Shown here: piece after piece, positions 22,211 to 29,117 of the stretch
Layout of the letters: each line of letters begins with the position of its first letter
Position numbering within the stretch: the stretch's first letter is position 1
Assembly: GCA_902762565.1 (NCBI GenBank)
Contig: CACWOS010000034.1
Span: 1 to 56,908 of the forward strand
DNA length: 56,908 nt
Reading direction: 5' to 3'
Source: an uncultured Prevotellaceae bacterium
GTDB lineage: Bacteria; Bacteroidota; Bacteroidia; Bacteroidales; Bacteroidaceae
Program-made: the position numbers and the translations under genes
Notes under the pieces: model-generated
The model's database searches: none
The model's input: only the letters and a program-made list of their open reading frames with translations
What the model was told of the DNA's origin: nothing

Positions 22211-22762
22211 TTAATTCTTTACGTCCACACCACCGAAGAAATTGCTGGCGACGATGTGGAGGGTGGGTGTTTTCGGGGCGGCAGTATGTGTGGCATGATT
22301 GCCGATACCGCCGATGAAGCTGCAGCTCTTCACCACGACGTTGACGTGGGTGGGTACGAAGAGCTCGATACCGCCGCAGAAGGTGTGGATGTCAATCTCC
22401 TCATCCTCGGTGATGACGGCCTCGCGCAGGTCCATGCGGATGCCACCACAAAAGGCGTCGAGTCGGGCACCGTGGAACGTCTCGCCGTGATACACGTACT
22501 CGTCGCCGCCATAGTTAACCGAGCAGCAGATGCGCTTGCCGTCCTCGCCGATGGGTAGCGGGCGCTGCAGCCACTGGTCGGGGTCGCGGCGGTAGCTGTT
22601 TATAATCACCAATGCCCCTATATATATAAGTGCTACTGGAGCAATATACATAGTCCAGGGCTGACGCCACAGCCAGTCGTTCTCAATGATTCCCCACATG
22701 TTGGCCAGTTTCCATGCACCAGCCACAATCAACAGAATTCCAATAATCGTTCTTGTCTTCAT
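22211..22762 (-). CDS. LiaF-like membrane protein
   Basis: A 183-aa protein with two N-terminal membrane helices (TIIGILLIVAGAWKLANMWG and MYIAPVALIYIGALVII) and a C-terminal beta-rich domain (FHGARLDAFCGGIRMDLREA, IDIHTFCGGIELFVP, CSFIGGIG, SNFFGGVDV) with the glycine-rich repeats of LiaF/DUF2154-type envelope-stress proteins. The start at 22762 is chosen over 22984 because a TACCTTTG promoter (22803-22796) lies between. It is divergent from a membrane-bound LytTR regulator, which may control it. Confidence 0.8.
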   Translation of the reverse strand: MKTRTIIGILLIVAGAWKLANMWGIIENDWLWRQPWTMYIAPVALIYIGALVIINSYRRDPDQWLQRPLPIGEDGKRICCSVNYGGDEYVYHGETFHGARLDAFCGGIRMDLREAVITEDEEIDIHTFCGGIELFVPTHVNVVVKSCSFIGGIGNHATHTAAPKTPTLHIVASNFFGGVDVKN

Positions 22763-22795
22763 AACTATATTTTTTTTGATTAAAATTTCTGGGTG

Positions 22796-22803
22796 CAAAG
22801 GTA
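22796..22803 (-). promoter_or_regulatory. -7 element for the LiaF-like gene
   Basis: TACCTTTG on the minus strand, 33 bp before the chosen ATG. Confidence 0.55.
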
Positions 22804-22850
22804 CGGCGAACTGCTTATCCCTCCAAATTTCTGGGATAAACAGCATGGAA

Positions 22851-22893
22851 ATGTGACGGATGGTGTGATAAATGGCAGAAATGTGACAAATGG
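22851..22893. promoter_or_regulatory. Three TGTGAyrrATGG repeats, possible LytTR operator
   Basis: ATGTGACGGATGG (22851), GTGTGATAAATGG (22863) and ATGTGACAAATGG (22881) lie head to tail between two divergent promoters and touch the -33 element of the lytTR gene. LytTR proteins bind imperfect direct repeats, so this is a candidate autoregulatory site. Confidence 0.45.
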
Positions 22894-22925
22894 TTTGGTT
22901 GTTTAATGGAATTATACTACCTTTG
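22894..22925 (+). promoter_or_regulatory. lytTR gene promoter, TTTG-N20-TACCTTTG
   Basis: TTTG at 22894-22897, a spacer of exactly 20 bp and TACCTTTG at 22918-22925. It is a textbook Bacteroidetes promoter and lies 9 bp before the ATG, so the leader is very short or absent. Confidence 0.75.
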
Positions 22926-22934
22926 CGATTTGAA

Positions 22935-23834
22935 ATGAAACAAGGACGTAAAGAAACGATAACAACAAGAATCATTAGCACCACGTTTATAGTAGTGGCG
23001 CTGGCTGTGTTTAAACCATTCGGATTGGATGCGTGGCAGTGGCAGGCCTACGTACATCTAGTAGCTTTGGGCGTAATAGGTTTCTTTATCTGTATGCTGA
23101 CGGACATCATCCTGAAGTACGTTGTCAAGATGCCGAGGTCGTTCAAGAAAGGTGTCGAATACATCATCCGCCGCAACCTATGGTTCCAGCTTATCAACAC
23201 GCCGCTTGTGGCACTGGGCATCTGTCTCTATCGCCACTTCGTGCTGAGCGACAGGGTAGAGGGTAATCAGCTTTCTGTCGTCAATTTCCTTGAGACATTT
23301 GTCATCATCGCCTTCTGCTCCTTCGCCATCGGACTCTACTGGCGCTTTAAGTACCGTAGCAAGTATCTGGCGATGGAACTGGAAGAGACACGATTGCTGA
23401 ATGAAGAATTGAAGAAGATACAATCAGAAAAACCGAGTGAGAAGCCTTCTCTGCAGGCACCTGAATCTACCGATAGTCAATGCCAAGAGTTCACGCTCAC
23501 TGGCACGACGAACGAATCCGTGGCGCTCCATATTTCCGACCTGTTATTTATTGAGGCTGTTGGCAACTATGTCAAGGTGAACCATCTGCGCGACGGTCAG
23601 GTGCATACCGACATGCTGCGCGCCACCATGAAACAGATGGAGGAAATGCTGCAGGGCTATCCGATGATTGTCCGTTGTCATCGTGCTTTCCTGGTCAACC
23701 TTAGTCAGGTAGAGCAGATCACTTCTCATTCCGGCTCTACCCAGCTGCTTATCAAGCATAGTCACGAATCGCTGCCCGTCTCGCGCAGCAACATGGCGCA
23801 AGTCAAGGCAGCGATTAAGCGAGAGGAAAGTTAA
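22935..23834 (+). CDS. Membrane-anchored LytTR transcriptional regulator
   Basis: A 299-aa protein. Four membrane helices fill residues about 13-140 (ISTTFIVVALAVFKPFG, LVALGVIGFFICMLTDII, LINTPLVALGICLY, FVIIAFCSFAIGLYW). A charged coiled coil (ELEETRLLNEELKKI) leads to a LytTR DNA-binding domain at about 195-295 (LLFIEAVGNYVKVNHL, MIVRCHRAFLVNLSQV, SRSNMAQVKAAI). It lacks a receiver domain, so it is likely gated by its membrane part. The start at 22935 follows directly after the promoter. The last codons (AAIKREES) are encoded by a dispersed repeat that is duplicated just downstream. Confidence 0.88.
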   Translation: MKQGRKETITTRIISTTFIVVALAVFKPFGLDAWQWQAYVHLVALGVIGFFICMLTDIILKYVVKMPRSFKKGVEYIIRRNLWFQLINTPLVALGICLYRHFVLSDRVEGNQLSVVNFLETFVIIAFCSFAIGLYWRFKYRSKYLAMELEETRLLNEELKKIQSEKPSEKPSLQAPESTDSQCQEFTLTGTTNESVALHISDLLFIEAVGNYVKVNHLRDGQVHTDMLRATMKQMEEMLQGYPMIVRCHRAFLVNLSQVEQITSHSGSTQLLIKHSHESLPVSRSNMAQVKAAIKREES

Positions 23835-23910
23835 GTTAACTTAACTTTTCCGAGCGTTAGCTGGCTCGAACGTAGTTCAAGGCAGCGATTAAGCGAGAGG
23901 AAAGTTAAGT
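23803..23910 (+). repeat. 34-bp perfect direct repeat duplicating the lytTR gene end
   Basis: The 34 bp at 23803-23836 (TCAAGGCAGCGATTAAGCGA and on to GTTAAGT) recur without change at 23877-23910. The first copy encodes the last codons of the LytTR protein; the second is noncoding. The pair brackets copy C of the variable-palindrome element. Confidence 0.9.
23811..23861 (+). repeat. Variable-palindrome dispersed element, copy C
   Basis: It starts GCGATTAAGCGAGAG, then a 22-bp perfect palindrome centred on GTTAAC (23827-23848), and ends CCGAGCGTTAGC. The stem may also act as a transcription end for the lytTR gene. Confidence 0.7.
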
Positions 23911-23914
23911 ATAC

Positions 23915-24358
23915 TTAGTCTTCCTTGCGATCGTCGATGTTGTCACCTTCTGTGGGAGCCATCTCTTCTTCGAAGTCGGTGATGCCGGCCTGAACAAGGA
24001 TGTCATACCACTGGATAAGCTTCTTGATGTGGCTGTTCTGCACGCGCTCCTGATCCCAGTCGGGCAGCACCTTTGTGAAGTAGTCGTGCAACTCTTTGGG
24101 ACCAGCCTTGCGGAAGTCAACGCTCGACTTCTTACCCTTTTCAAGGTCGCGCATAGAGGCGAGCACCTTCATCAGGGGCACATCTTCTGTCTCAGTGAAC
24201 ATGGCGATGTCGGCCAGTGAGGTGATACGGTCTGTGCCAAAGGCGGGGATACGCTTGTGGGTATCGTCCAGTGCCTCGACGATGAGGCTGTTCTTGGCAC
24301 GTGATACTAACTTGTAGAGTCCCGGTTTGCCCGAGATAGCTAAAATGGTCTGTTTCAT
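23915..24358 (-). CDS. DUF5606 family protein
   Basis: A 147-aa cytosolic protein typical of Bacteroidales: MKQTILAISGKPGLYKLVSR, then a DDTHKRIPAFGTDRITSLADI and a C-terminal acidic tail (EEEMAPTEGDNIDDRKED). The beginning looks like a small beta-barrel fold. No function is known. Its start overlaps the coaE stop by 4 bp, so it is translationally coupled to coenzyme A synthesis genes. Confidence 0.85.
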   Translation of the reverse strand: MKQTILAISGKPGLYKLVSRAKNSLIVEALDDTHKRIPAFGTDRITSLADIAMFTETEDVPLMKVLASMRDLEKGKKSSVDFRKAGPKELHDYFTKVLPDWDQERVQNSHIKKLIQWYDILVQAGITDFEEEMAPTEGDNIDDRKED

Positions 24359-24900
24359 AATGTCTGTATTGTTTTTAATAATTGTTCTATTTGTTGGTCG
24401 ATGTCGGCTATGCCATCGTTGACAATCTCATAGTCGGCGTGAGCCACCACCTCGTCCTGTGACCACTGACGATTCATCCATTGCAGCGTCTTCTCGCGGG
24501 TGATGCCGTCGCGCTGCATGACGCGCTGGATGCGGACTTCCTGTGGGGCTGTCACAACGACGGACTTGTCGACCAGTTGATCGGCACCAGACTCGAAGAG
24601 GATGGCGCTTTCTATCCATTGTATGCCGCTCTCCTGAAAATCGCGGAATACGGCAGGATGGACGATGGCGTTCATGGCTTGCTGGTTAGCTTCGCTGGCT
24701 AACAGGAAGCGACTCATGGCAGCCTTGTCGAGCGAGCCTACGAGCTGGATGATCTGTTGCTGAAGGTTGGGGGAGATGCGAATCAGGCGCTTGGCTGCTG
24801 CATCGCAGTCGTAAACCTCGATGTCGTACTTAGCCTGCAGCCGCTTGCATACGTAGCTCTTGCCTGAGCCTATGCCGCCCGTAATCCCAATCTTCTTCAT
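24355..24900 (-). CDS. coaE: Dephospho-CoA kinase
   Basis: A 181-aa kinase for the last step of coenzyme A synthesis, phosphorylating the 3' hydroxyl of dephospho-CoA with ATP. The P-loop is GGIGSGKSYV (residues 8-17). YDCDAAAKRL carries the substrate-binding Asp, and HPAVFRDF and QRVMQRDGIT are in the expected places. It is slightly short (usual 195-205 aa). It lies between the ybbR-like gene and the DUF5606 gene on the minus strand. Confidence 0.93.
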   Translation of the reverse strand: MKKIGITGGIGSGKSYVCKRLQAKYDIEVYDCDAAAKRLIRISPNLQQQIIQLVGSLDKAAMSRFLLASEANQQAMNAIVHPAVFRDFQESGIQWIESAILFESGADQLVDKSVVVTAPQEVRIQRVMQRDGITREKTLQWMNRQWSQDEVVAHADYEIVNDGIADIDQQIEQLLKTIQTL

Positions 24901-24937
24901 TCTTCACTCTTCACTTTTCACTAGGGCAAAGCCCGCT

Positions 24938-25915
24938 TTAGTCTTCTTCGATGAGATAGTCTATTTGCTTGGTGTCTAATGTGGCACGACTGACGCCGTG
25001 GGGTACGCTTTGCAGGTAGAGATTGCACTTGTCGGAAGGGTTCTGGGCTATTTCGCGATAGTCTGTAACGACAATAAAGTCTTCAGGACGCAGAAAGCGT
25101 ATCTGTCTGGCACCAGCCACGAAGTGCACCTTGACTTTGGTGGGGAAGGTACGTAACACCTTGCCTTCTGGCAGATTGAGACACTTGATGGGGACGCCGT
25201 CAATGGCCTCTTCTGTCAGCACGTCAGTCATGAATTCAACGCGTACGCGTTCTGGTACGACCTTGACATCATTGGCATGACTTAGGCGACAATCGACGGA
25301 CAGCGTGTCTCTGAAGCCTGCATAGTTGAGCGGCTCGGTATAGACACAGCGAATGCTGTCTAATTTCTCTGGCGAGGTGTATACGTCAACGCTGTCAGGC
25401 ATGTAGTTGACCTGCGAGATGAAGTAGAGGTGTTCTGGCATGATGCGGCCAGTCCATCGGACGGGCACACGTTTGCGCTCACCATTGTTGTAGAAAAACT
25501 CCAAACGGTCTGGCTTGACTGACGTGATGCTCGTCGAAATCTCCAGTTGCTGTTCCAACAGACGCTTGATGTCTGAGGCTGAAATGATGCCACCGCCATT
25601 GCCTCTGTCGTAATTCTTGTAATTCAGATGAAGTGTTGGCAACTGGTCGCCATAGAGGTAGGCAACAATCATCCAACCCTTGTCGCGGATAGTGGCCCGT
25701 ATAGTATCGGTAGCAGGAGAGGTGAGTACCACATTCTTTGGAATGCCCACGACCTGTACTGGTACTTTTACTTCGCGTTCGTATATTTCATTGAGCGTGA
25801 TGGTCAGCCAGAAGATGCCTGAGAGCATCAGAAAAAACAAAAACGTCAGGAACTGCTTGTTCACGTTACTGAACAAGAAGTCCCTGAAAGTCCTGTATAG
25901 GCTCTTGATACTCAC
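24938..25915 (-). CDS. YbbR-like domain protein
   Basis: A 325-aa protein with one N-terminal membrane anchor (FLTFLFFLMLSGIFWLTITL, about 23-42) and YbbR/CdaR-type repeats outside (REVKVPVQVVGIPKNVVLTS, TEPLNYAGFRDTLSVDCRL). CdaR proteins regulate cyclic-di-AMP synthases in Gram-positives; no such cyclase is seen here. In Bacteroidetes it usually lies with yajC and coaE, as here. The role is uncertain. Confidence 0.82.
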   Translation of the reverse strand: MSIKSLYRTFRDFLFSNVNKQFLTFLFFLMLSGIFWLTITLNEIYEREVKVPVQVVGIPKNVVLTSPATDTIRATIRDKGWMIVAYLYGDQLPTLHLNYKNYDRGNGGGIISASDIKRLLEQQLEISTSITSVKPDRLEFFYNNGERKRVPVRWTGRIMPEHLYFISQVNYMPDSVDVYTSPEKLDSIRCVYTEPLNYAGFRDTLSVDCRLSHANDVKVVPERVRVEFMTDVLTEEAIDGVPIKCLNLPEGKVLRTFPTKVKVHFVAGARQIRFLRPEDFIVVTDYREIAQNPSDKCNLYLQSVPHGVSRATLDTKQIDYLIEED

Positions 25916-25957
25916 AGACCTAACTCTTCACTCCTAACTCTTAACTAATGAAGCGCC

Positions 25958-26275
25958 TTACTTCTGCACTGGTGTGCTGGCAGTGTCTTTGAATACGTAG
26001 CTCTTATCAACCTTGATGACTACGCCGTCGGCAATCTTGACTTCGATGATGCCTGATGCCAAGTCAATCTTCTTGACGGTACCGTAGATGCCACCACCAG
26101 TGAGTACCTGCGTGCCTTCCTGCAGCGAGTTCTGGAAATTCTGAATCTCCTTCTGGCGCTTCTGCTGGGGTCTGATCATAAAGAAATACATGATGGCAAA
26201 AATGGCAACCATCATAATGATAAAGCTAATGCTGCCACCACCCTGGGCTTGTGCAGCTAAGATAATCTGTGTCAT
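25958..26275 (-). CDS. yajC: Preprotein translocase subunit YajC
   Basis: A 105-aa single-span inner-membrane protein, part of the SecDF-YajC accessory complex for protein export. The helix is GGSISFIIMMVAIFAIMYFFMI; the diagnostic RPQQKRQKEIQNFQNSL follows, and then a small beta domain (GGIYGTVKKIDLASGIIEVKI). It lies 31 bp downstream of nusB. Confidence 0.95.
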   Translation of the reverse strand: MTQIILAAQAQGGGSISFIIMMVAIFAIMYFFMIRPQQKRQKEIQNFQNSLQEGTQVLTGGGIYGTVKKIDLASGIIEVKIADGVVIKVDKSYVFKDTASTPVQK

Positions 26276-26306
26276 AATTGTTTTTTTATAATCTTAATTT
26301 TAATGT

Positions 26307-27248
26307 TTAATGTTTCTCGTCCATGTGCTTCAATAGCAGTCCACTCTTCACCAGATGACGTGCAATGGCATCAAGCATGCCGTTGATGTATCCGGCACTA
26401 CGTGGGGTGGAGTAGACCTTGGCAATCTCAACATATTCGTTGATGCTCACGCTGATGGGAATGCTGGGGAATGTCATCATCTCGGCAATGGCAATCTGCA
26501 TAATGACGATATCCATATAGGCCAGACGGTCAAAGTCCCAGTTGCGTGATGCTTCACTCATGTAGCGCTGATACTGGTCGGCATTCATGATAGTGGCACG
26601 GAACAGCTTGCGGGCATATTCCTTGTCCTCCTCTGAATCGTATTCTGGCAGCAACTCCTGATGACTTTGGTTTTTCTCGTCGAAGCGCTTGATGGTCTTT
26701 ATAACAAAGGTATCCACCACCTCCTTGTCGTCGTTCCAATAGAGGCTCTGCTCTTCGAGCAGGGCATCCAGGTCGGCATTGTTCTGGATGAGGGTACGAT
26801 ACAGTTTGCGCCAGAGCTCGCGGTCGGCATCATAGTTGTCGTCGCTGCTGGCCATATAGTCCTTGTAGATTTGGCTCTCTGTAATCTGGGTATAAATCTT
26901 CTTCAGGAATTCAGGCTGGTCCTGATCCCAGTTTCTCTTCTGACTCTCCAAAAATTCGTTCAGCATGTGGTTTTCTTCCAACTGCAGTGCAAAGCGGTTG
27001 TAGGCAAACTTCTGTGAAGGCATTTCCGTTCCCTCACGCTGGGCACGTGCCTGAGCCACTTCCAGATGGCGGCGCGACTCGTGGGTGATGCCCACAATAA
27101 GCGCTAACAGGTAATTGTAAAGATCGTAGGCTTTTGAGAGACTGAACAGAAGTTCCTTTTCAGCCGTGTCAATGTTCTTACTTCCATTCTGATAGTACGC
27201 ATAGGTCAACTGTACTGTCTTGATTCTAATGAGTTCTCTGTTAATCAT
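26307..27248 (-). CDS. nusB: Transcription antitermination protein NusB
   Basis: A 313-aa protein that binds boxA RNA with NusE in rRNA antitermination. The NusB fold is in the C-terminal half (YARKLFRATIMNADQYQRYM, then MDIVIMQIAIAEMMTFPSIPISVSINEYVEIAKVYS and GYINGMLDAI). The N-terminal 150 residues are the long extension usual in Bacteroidetes but absent in E. coli (139 aa). It leads the nusB-yajC-ybbR-coaE-DUF5606 row. Confidence 0.93.
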   Translation of the reverse strand: MINRELIRIKTVQLTYAYYQNGSKNIDTAEKELLFSLSKAYDLYNYLLALIVGITHESRRHLEVAQARAQREGTEMPSQKFAYNRFALQLEENHMLNEFLESQKRNWDQDQPEFLKKIYTQITESQIYKDYMASSDDNYDADRELWRKLYRTLIQNNADLDALLEEQSLYWNDDKEVVDTFVIKTIKRFDEKNQSHQELLPEYDSEEDKEYARKLFRATIMNADQYQRYMSEASRNWDFDRLAYMDIVIMQIAIAEMMTFPSIPISVSINEYVEIAKVYSTPRSAGYINGMLDAIARHLVKSGLLLKHMDEKH

Positions 27249-27293
27249 AATACTTTTTCTCTAAAATAGCTATTTTGATACTCTTATCAGCTG

Positions 27294-27301
27294 CAAAGGT
27301 A
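27294..27301 (-). promoter_or_regulatory. -7 element for the nusB operon
   Basis: TACCTTTG on the minus strand, 45 bp before the nusB ATG. It probably drives nusB to DUF5606. Confidence 0.55.
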
Positions 27302-27371
27302 CGAAAAAAAGTGATAAACGAAAAGTGAAAAGTGAAAAATTTGCTTTCGCTAACATTATTTTTGCTTTTTA

Positions 27372-27403
27372 TTTGCTCAATCCATAAATTTTATGTACCT
27401 TTG
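27372..27403 (+). promoter_or_regulatory. rplY promoter, TTTG-N20-TACCTTTG
   Basis: TTTG at 27372-27375, then 20 bp, then TACCTTTG at 27396-27403. It leaves a leader of about 70 nt before the rplY ATG. Confidence 0.8.
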
Positions 27404-27477
27404 CAGCCGCTTTTCGCATCGTGTGATGGTGGATTAAGCAAAACAACTTAATTTTAGAGTAACACATTATTAAAATT

Positions 27478-28077
27478 ATGAAAGAGATTAACGTAAACGG
27501 TCAGAAGCGCACCGACACAGGCAAGAAGGCCTCAAAGCAGCTTCGTAAGGAGGGTCTGGTACCCTGCAATCTGTATGGTGAGAAGAAGGGTGAGAACGGT
27601 CAGCCCGAGGCTTTTGCTTTCTCAGCTTCTATGGCTGAACTCCGCAAGGCAGTCTACACCCCACATGTATATGTTGTCAACCTGAACATCGACGGTAAGG
27701 AGCACAAGGCTATCATCAAGGAGCTGCAGTTCCATCCCACAACCGATGCTCTGCTGCACGCTGACTTCTTCGAGATCAACGAGACCAAGGCTATCACCGT
27801 TGGTATCCCCGTGAACCTCACAGGTCACGCTCAGGGTGTTCGCGATGGTGGTCGTCTGAGCCAGTCTATCCGTCTTCTCAATGTAACTGCTCCCTACAAG
27901 CAGATTCCTGAGAAGCTGGACATCGACGTTACCGATCTGCAGCTGGGTAAGGCTATCAAGGTTGGCTCACTGAGCTTCGAGGGTCTTGAGATCGCTACTT
28001 CTAAGGAGGTTATCGTTTGCTCTGTTAAGGCTACTCGTGCATCACGTTCCGCTGCTGCTGAGGCTGTCGCTGAGTAA
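27478..28077 (+). CDS. rplY: Ribosomal protein L25 (CTC/TL5 form)
   Basis: A 199-aa 5S-rRNA-binding protein of the 50S subunit. Residues 1-90 are the L25 domain (NGQKRTDTGKKASKQLRKEGLVPCNLYG, FHPTTDALLHADFFEI) and about 95-185 the CTC C-terminal domain (VGIPVNLTGHAQGVRDGG). The tail is Ala-rich (AAAEAVAE). Codon use is strongly biased, as expected of a highly expressed gene. It leads rplY-pth-hslR. Confidence 0.96.
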   Translation: MKEINVNGQKRTDTGKKASKQLRKEGLVPCNLYGEKKGENGQPEAFAFSASMAELRKAVYTPHVYVVNLNIDGKEHKAIIKELQFHPTTDALLHADFFEINETKAITVGIPVNLTGHAQGVRDGGRLSQSIRLLNVTAPYKQIPEKLDIDVTDLQLGKAIKVGSLSFEGLEIATSKEVIVCSVKATRASRSAAAEAVAE

Positions 28078-28110
28078 AGTAATTGACAATTGATAATTGA
28101 TAATTGACAA
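28078..28110. repeat. AATTGATAATTGACAATTG spacer
   Basis: Repeated AATTGA(C/T)AA units fill the gap between rplY and pth and run up to the pth start codon. A very similar spacer lies before rluA (35688-35721). Confidence 0.6.
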
Positions 28111-28728
28111 TTGGACAAGTACTTAATTGTTGGTTTGGGTAATCCAGGCGATGAATACGCTGAGACCCGCCACAATACAGGATGGATGGTATTGGACGCT
28201 TTTGCTAAGGCGTCCAATATCGTTTTTGAGGATAAACGCTACGGCTTTGTCGCTGAGACCTCATTGAAGGGCAGGAAGGTTTTTCTGCTCAAACCGACGA
28301 CGTATATGAATCTGAGTGGTAATGCAGTGCGTTACTGGCTGAACAAGGAGAATATTGACCAGAGCCGTCTGTTGGTTGTCAGCGACGATGTAGCCATTCC
28401 TGTTGGACAGTTCCGTCTGAAGGGCAATGGCTCGAATGGTGGTCATAATGGCTTAGGACATATCCAGCAGCTCATCGGTCAGCAATATGCCCGTCTGCGT
28501 ATGGGCATTGGCAACGACTATCCCGTAGGCTCGCAGATAGACCACGTGCTCGGCCGTTTCCTGGCTGAGGAGAGAGAGAAGCTGGAGCCCACCATCACGC
28601 TTGCTGTCGATATCATTAAGAGTTTTGTCTTGGCAGGTATCGACATCACGATGAACCAGTACAACAAGCTGGGCAAAGGTCCGAAACTCCCTAAAGAACC
28701 CAAAGTCTCTAAGGAACCACAACAATGA
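28111..28728 (+). CDS. pth: Peptidyl-tRNA hydrolase
   Basis: A 205-aa enzyme that frees tRNA from stalled peptidyl-tRNA. It has [27 protein letters not shown] with the catalytic His (about 22), [13 protein letters not shown] with the Asn, [30 protein letters not shown] and [11 protein letters not shown]. The only start that keeps the conserved N-terminus is TTG at 28111, right at the end of an AATTG repeat. The last 15 residues are Lys/Pro-rich. It overlaps hslR by 4 bp. Confidence 0.95.
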   Translation: MDKYLIVGLGNPGDEYAETRHNTGWMVLDAFAKASNIVFEDKRYGFVAETSLKGRKVFLLKPTTYMNLSGNAVRYWLNKENIDQSRLLVVSDDVAIPVGQFRLKGNGSNGGHNGLGHIQQLIGQQYARLRMGIGNDYPVGSQIDHVLGRFLAEEREKLEPTITLAVDIIKSFVLAGIDITMNQYNKLGKGPKLPKEPKVSKEPQQ

Positions 28729-29117
28729 ACGAAGCCCGTATCGATAAATGGCTCTGGGCAGCGCGTATCTTCAAGACACGCTCAATAGCTGTCGACGCGA
28801 TTAAGAATGGTCGTGTCACCATTCAGGGTGTCAATGTTAAGCCTTCACGTATGGTAAAAGAAGGCGAAGTGGTCTGCGTTCGCAAACCACCAGTTACCTA
28901 TTCCTTTAAGATTCTGAAAACCATCGAGCAGAGGGTAGGGGCAAAGCTGTTACCCGAAGTCTATGAGAATGTTACCACGCCCGATCAGTATGAGTTGTTA
29001 GAGATGAACCGCATCAGTGGTTTCGTCGATCGTCAGCGAGGAACAGGACGTCCCACCAAGAAGGAACGCCGTGCCCTCGATGAATTCCTATTTGATGTTG
29101 ACGAGGATTTGTTTTAA
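28725..29117 (+). CDS. hslR: RNA-binding S4 domain protein (Hsp15-like)
   Basis: A 130-aa S4-domain protein: [46 protein letters not shown] is the alpha-L RNA-binding motif. The C-terminal basic part ([20 protein letters not shown]) matches Hsp15, which rescues free 50S subunits carrying peptidyl-tRNA. This fits its translational coupling (ATGA overlap) to pth. Its last 30 bp overlap the 3' end of the convergent GH3 gene. Confidence 0.9.
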   Translation: MNEARIDKWLWAARIFKTRSIAVDAIKNGRVTIQGVNVKPSRMVKEGEVVCVRKPPVTYSFKILKTIEQRVGAKLLPEVYENVTTPDQYELLEMNRISGFVDRQRGTGRPTKKERRALDEFLFDVDEDLF

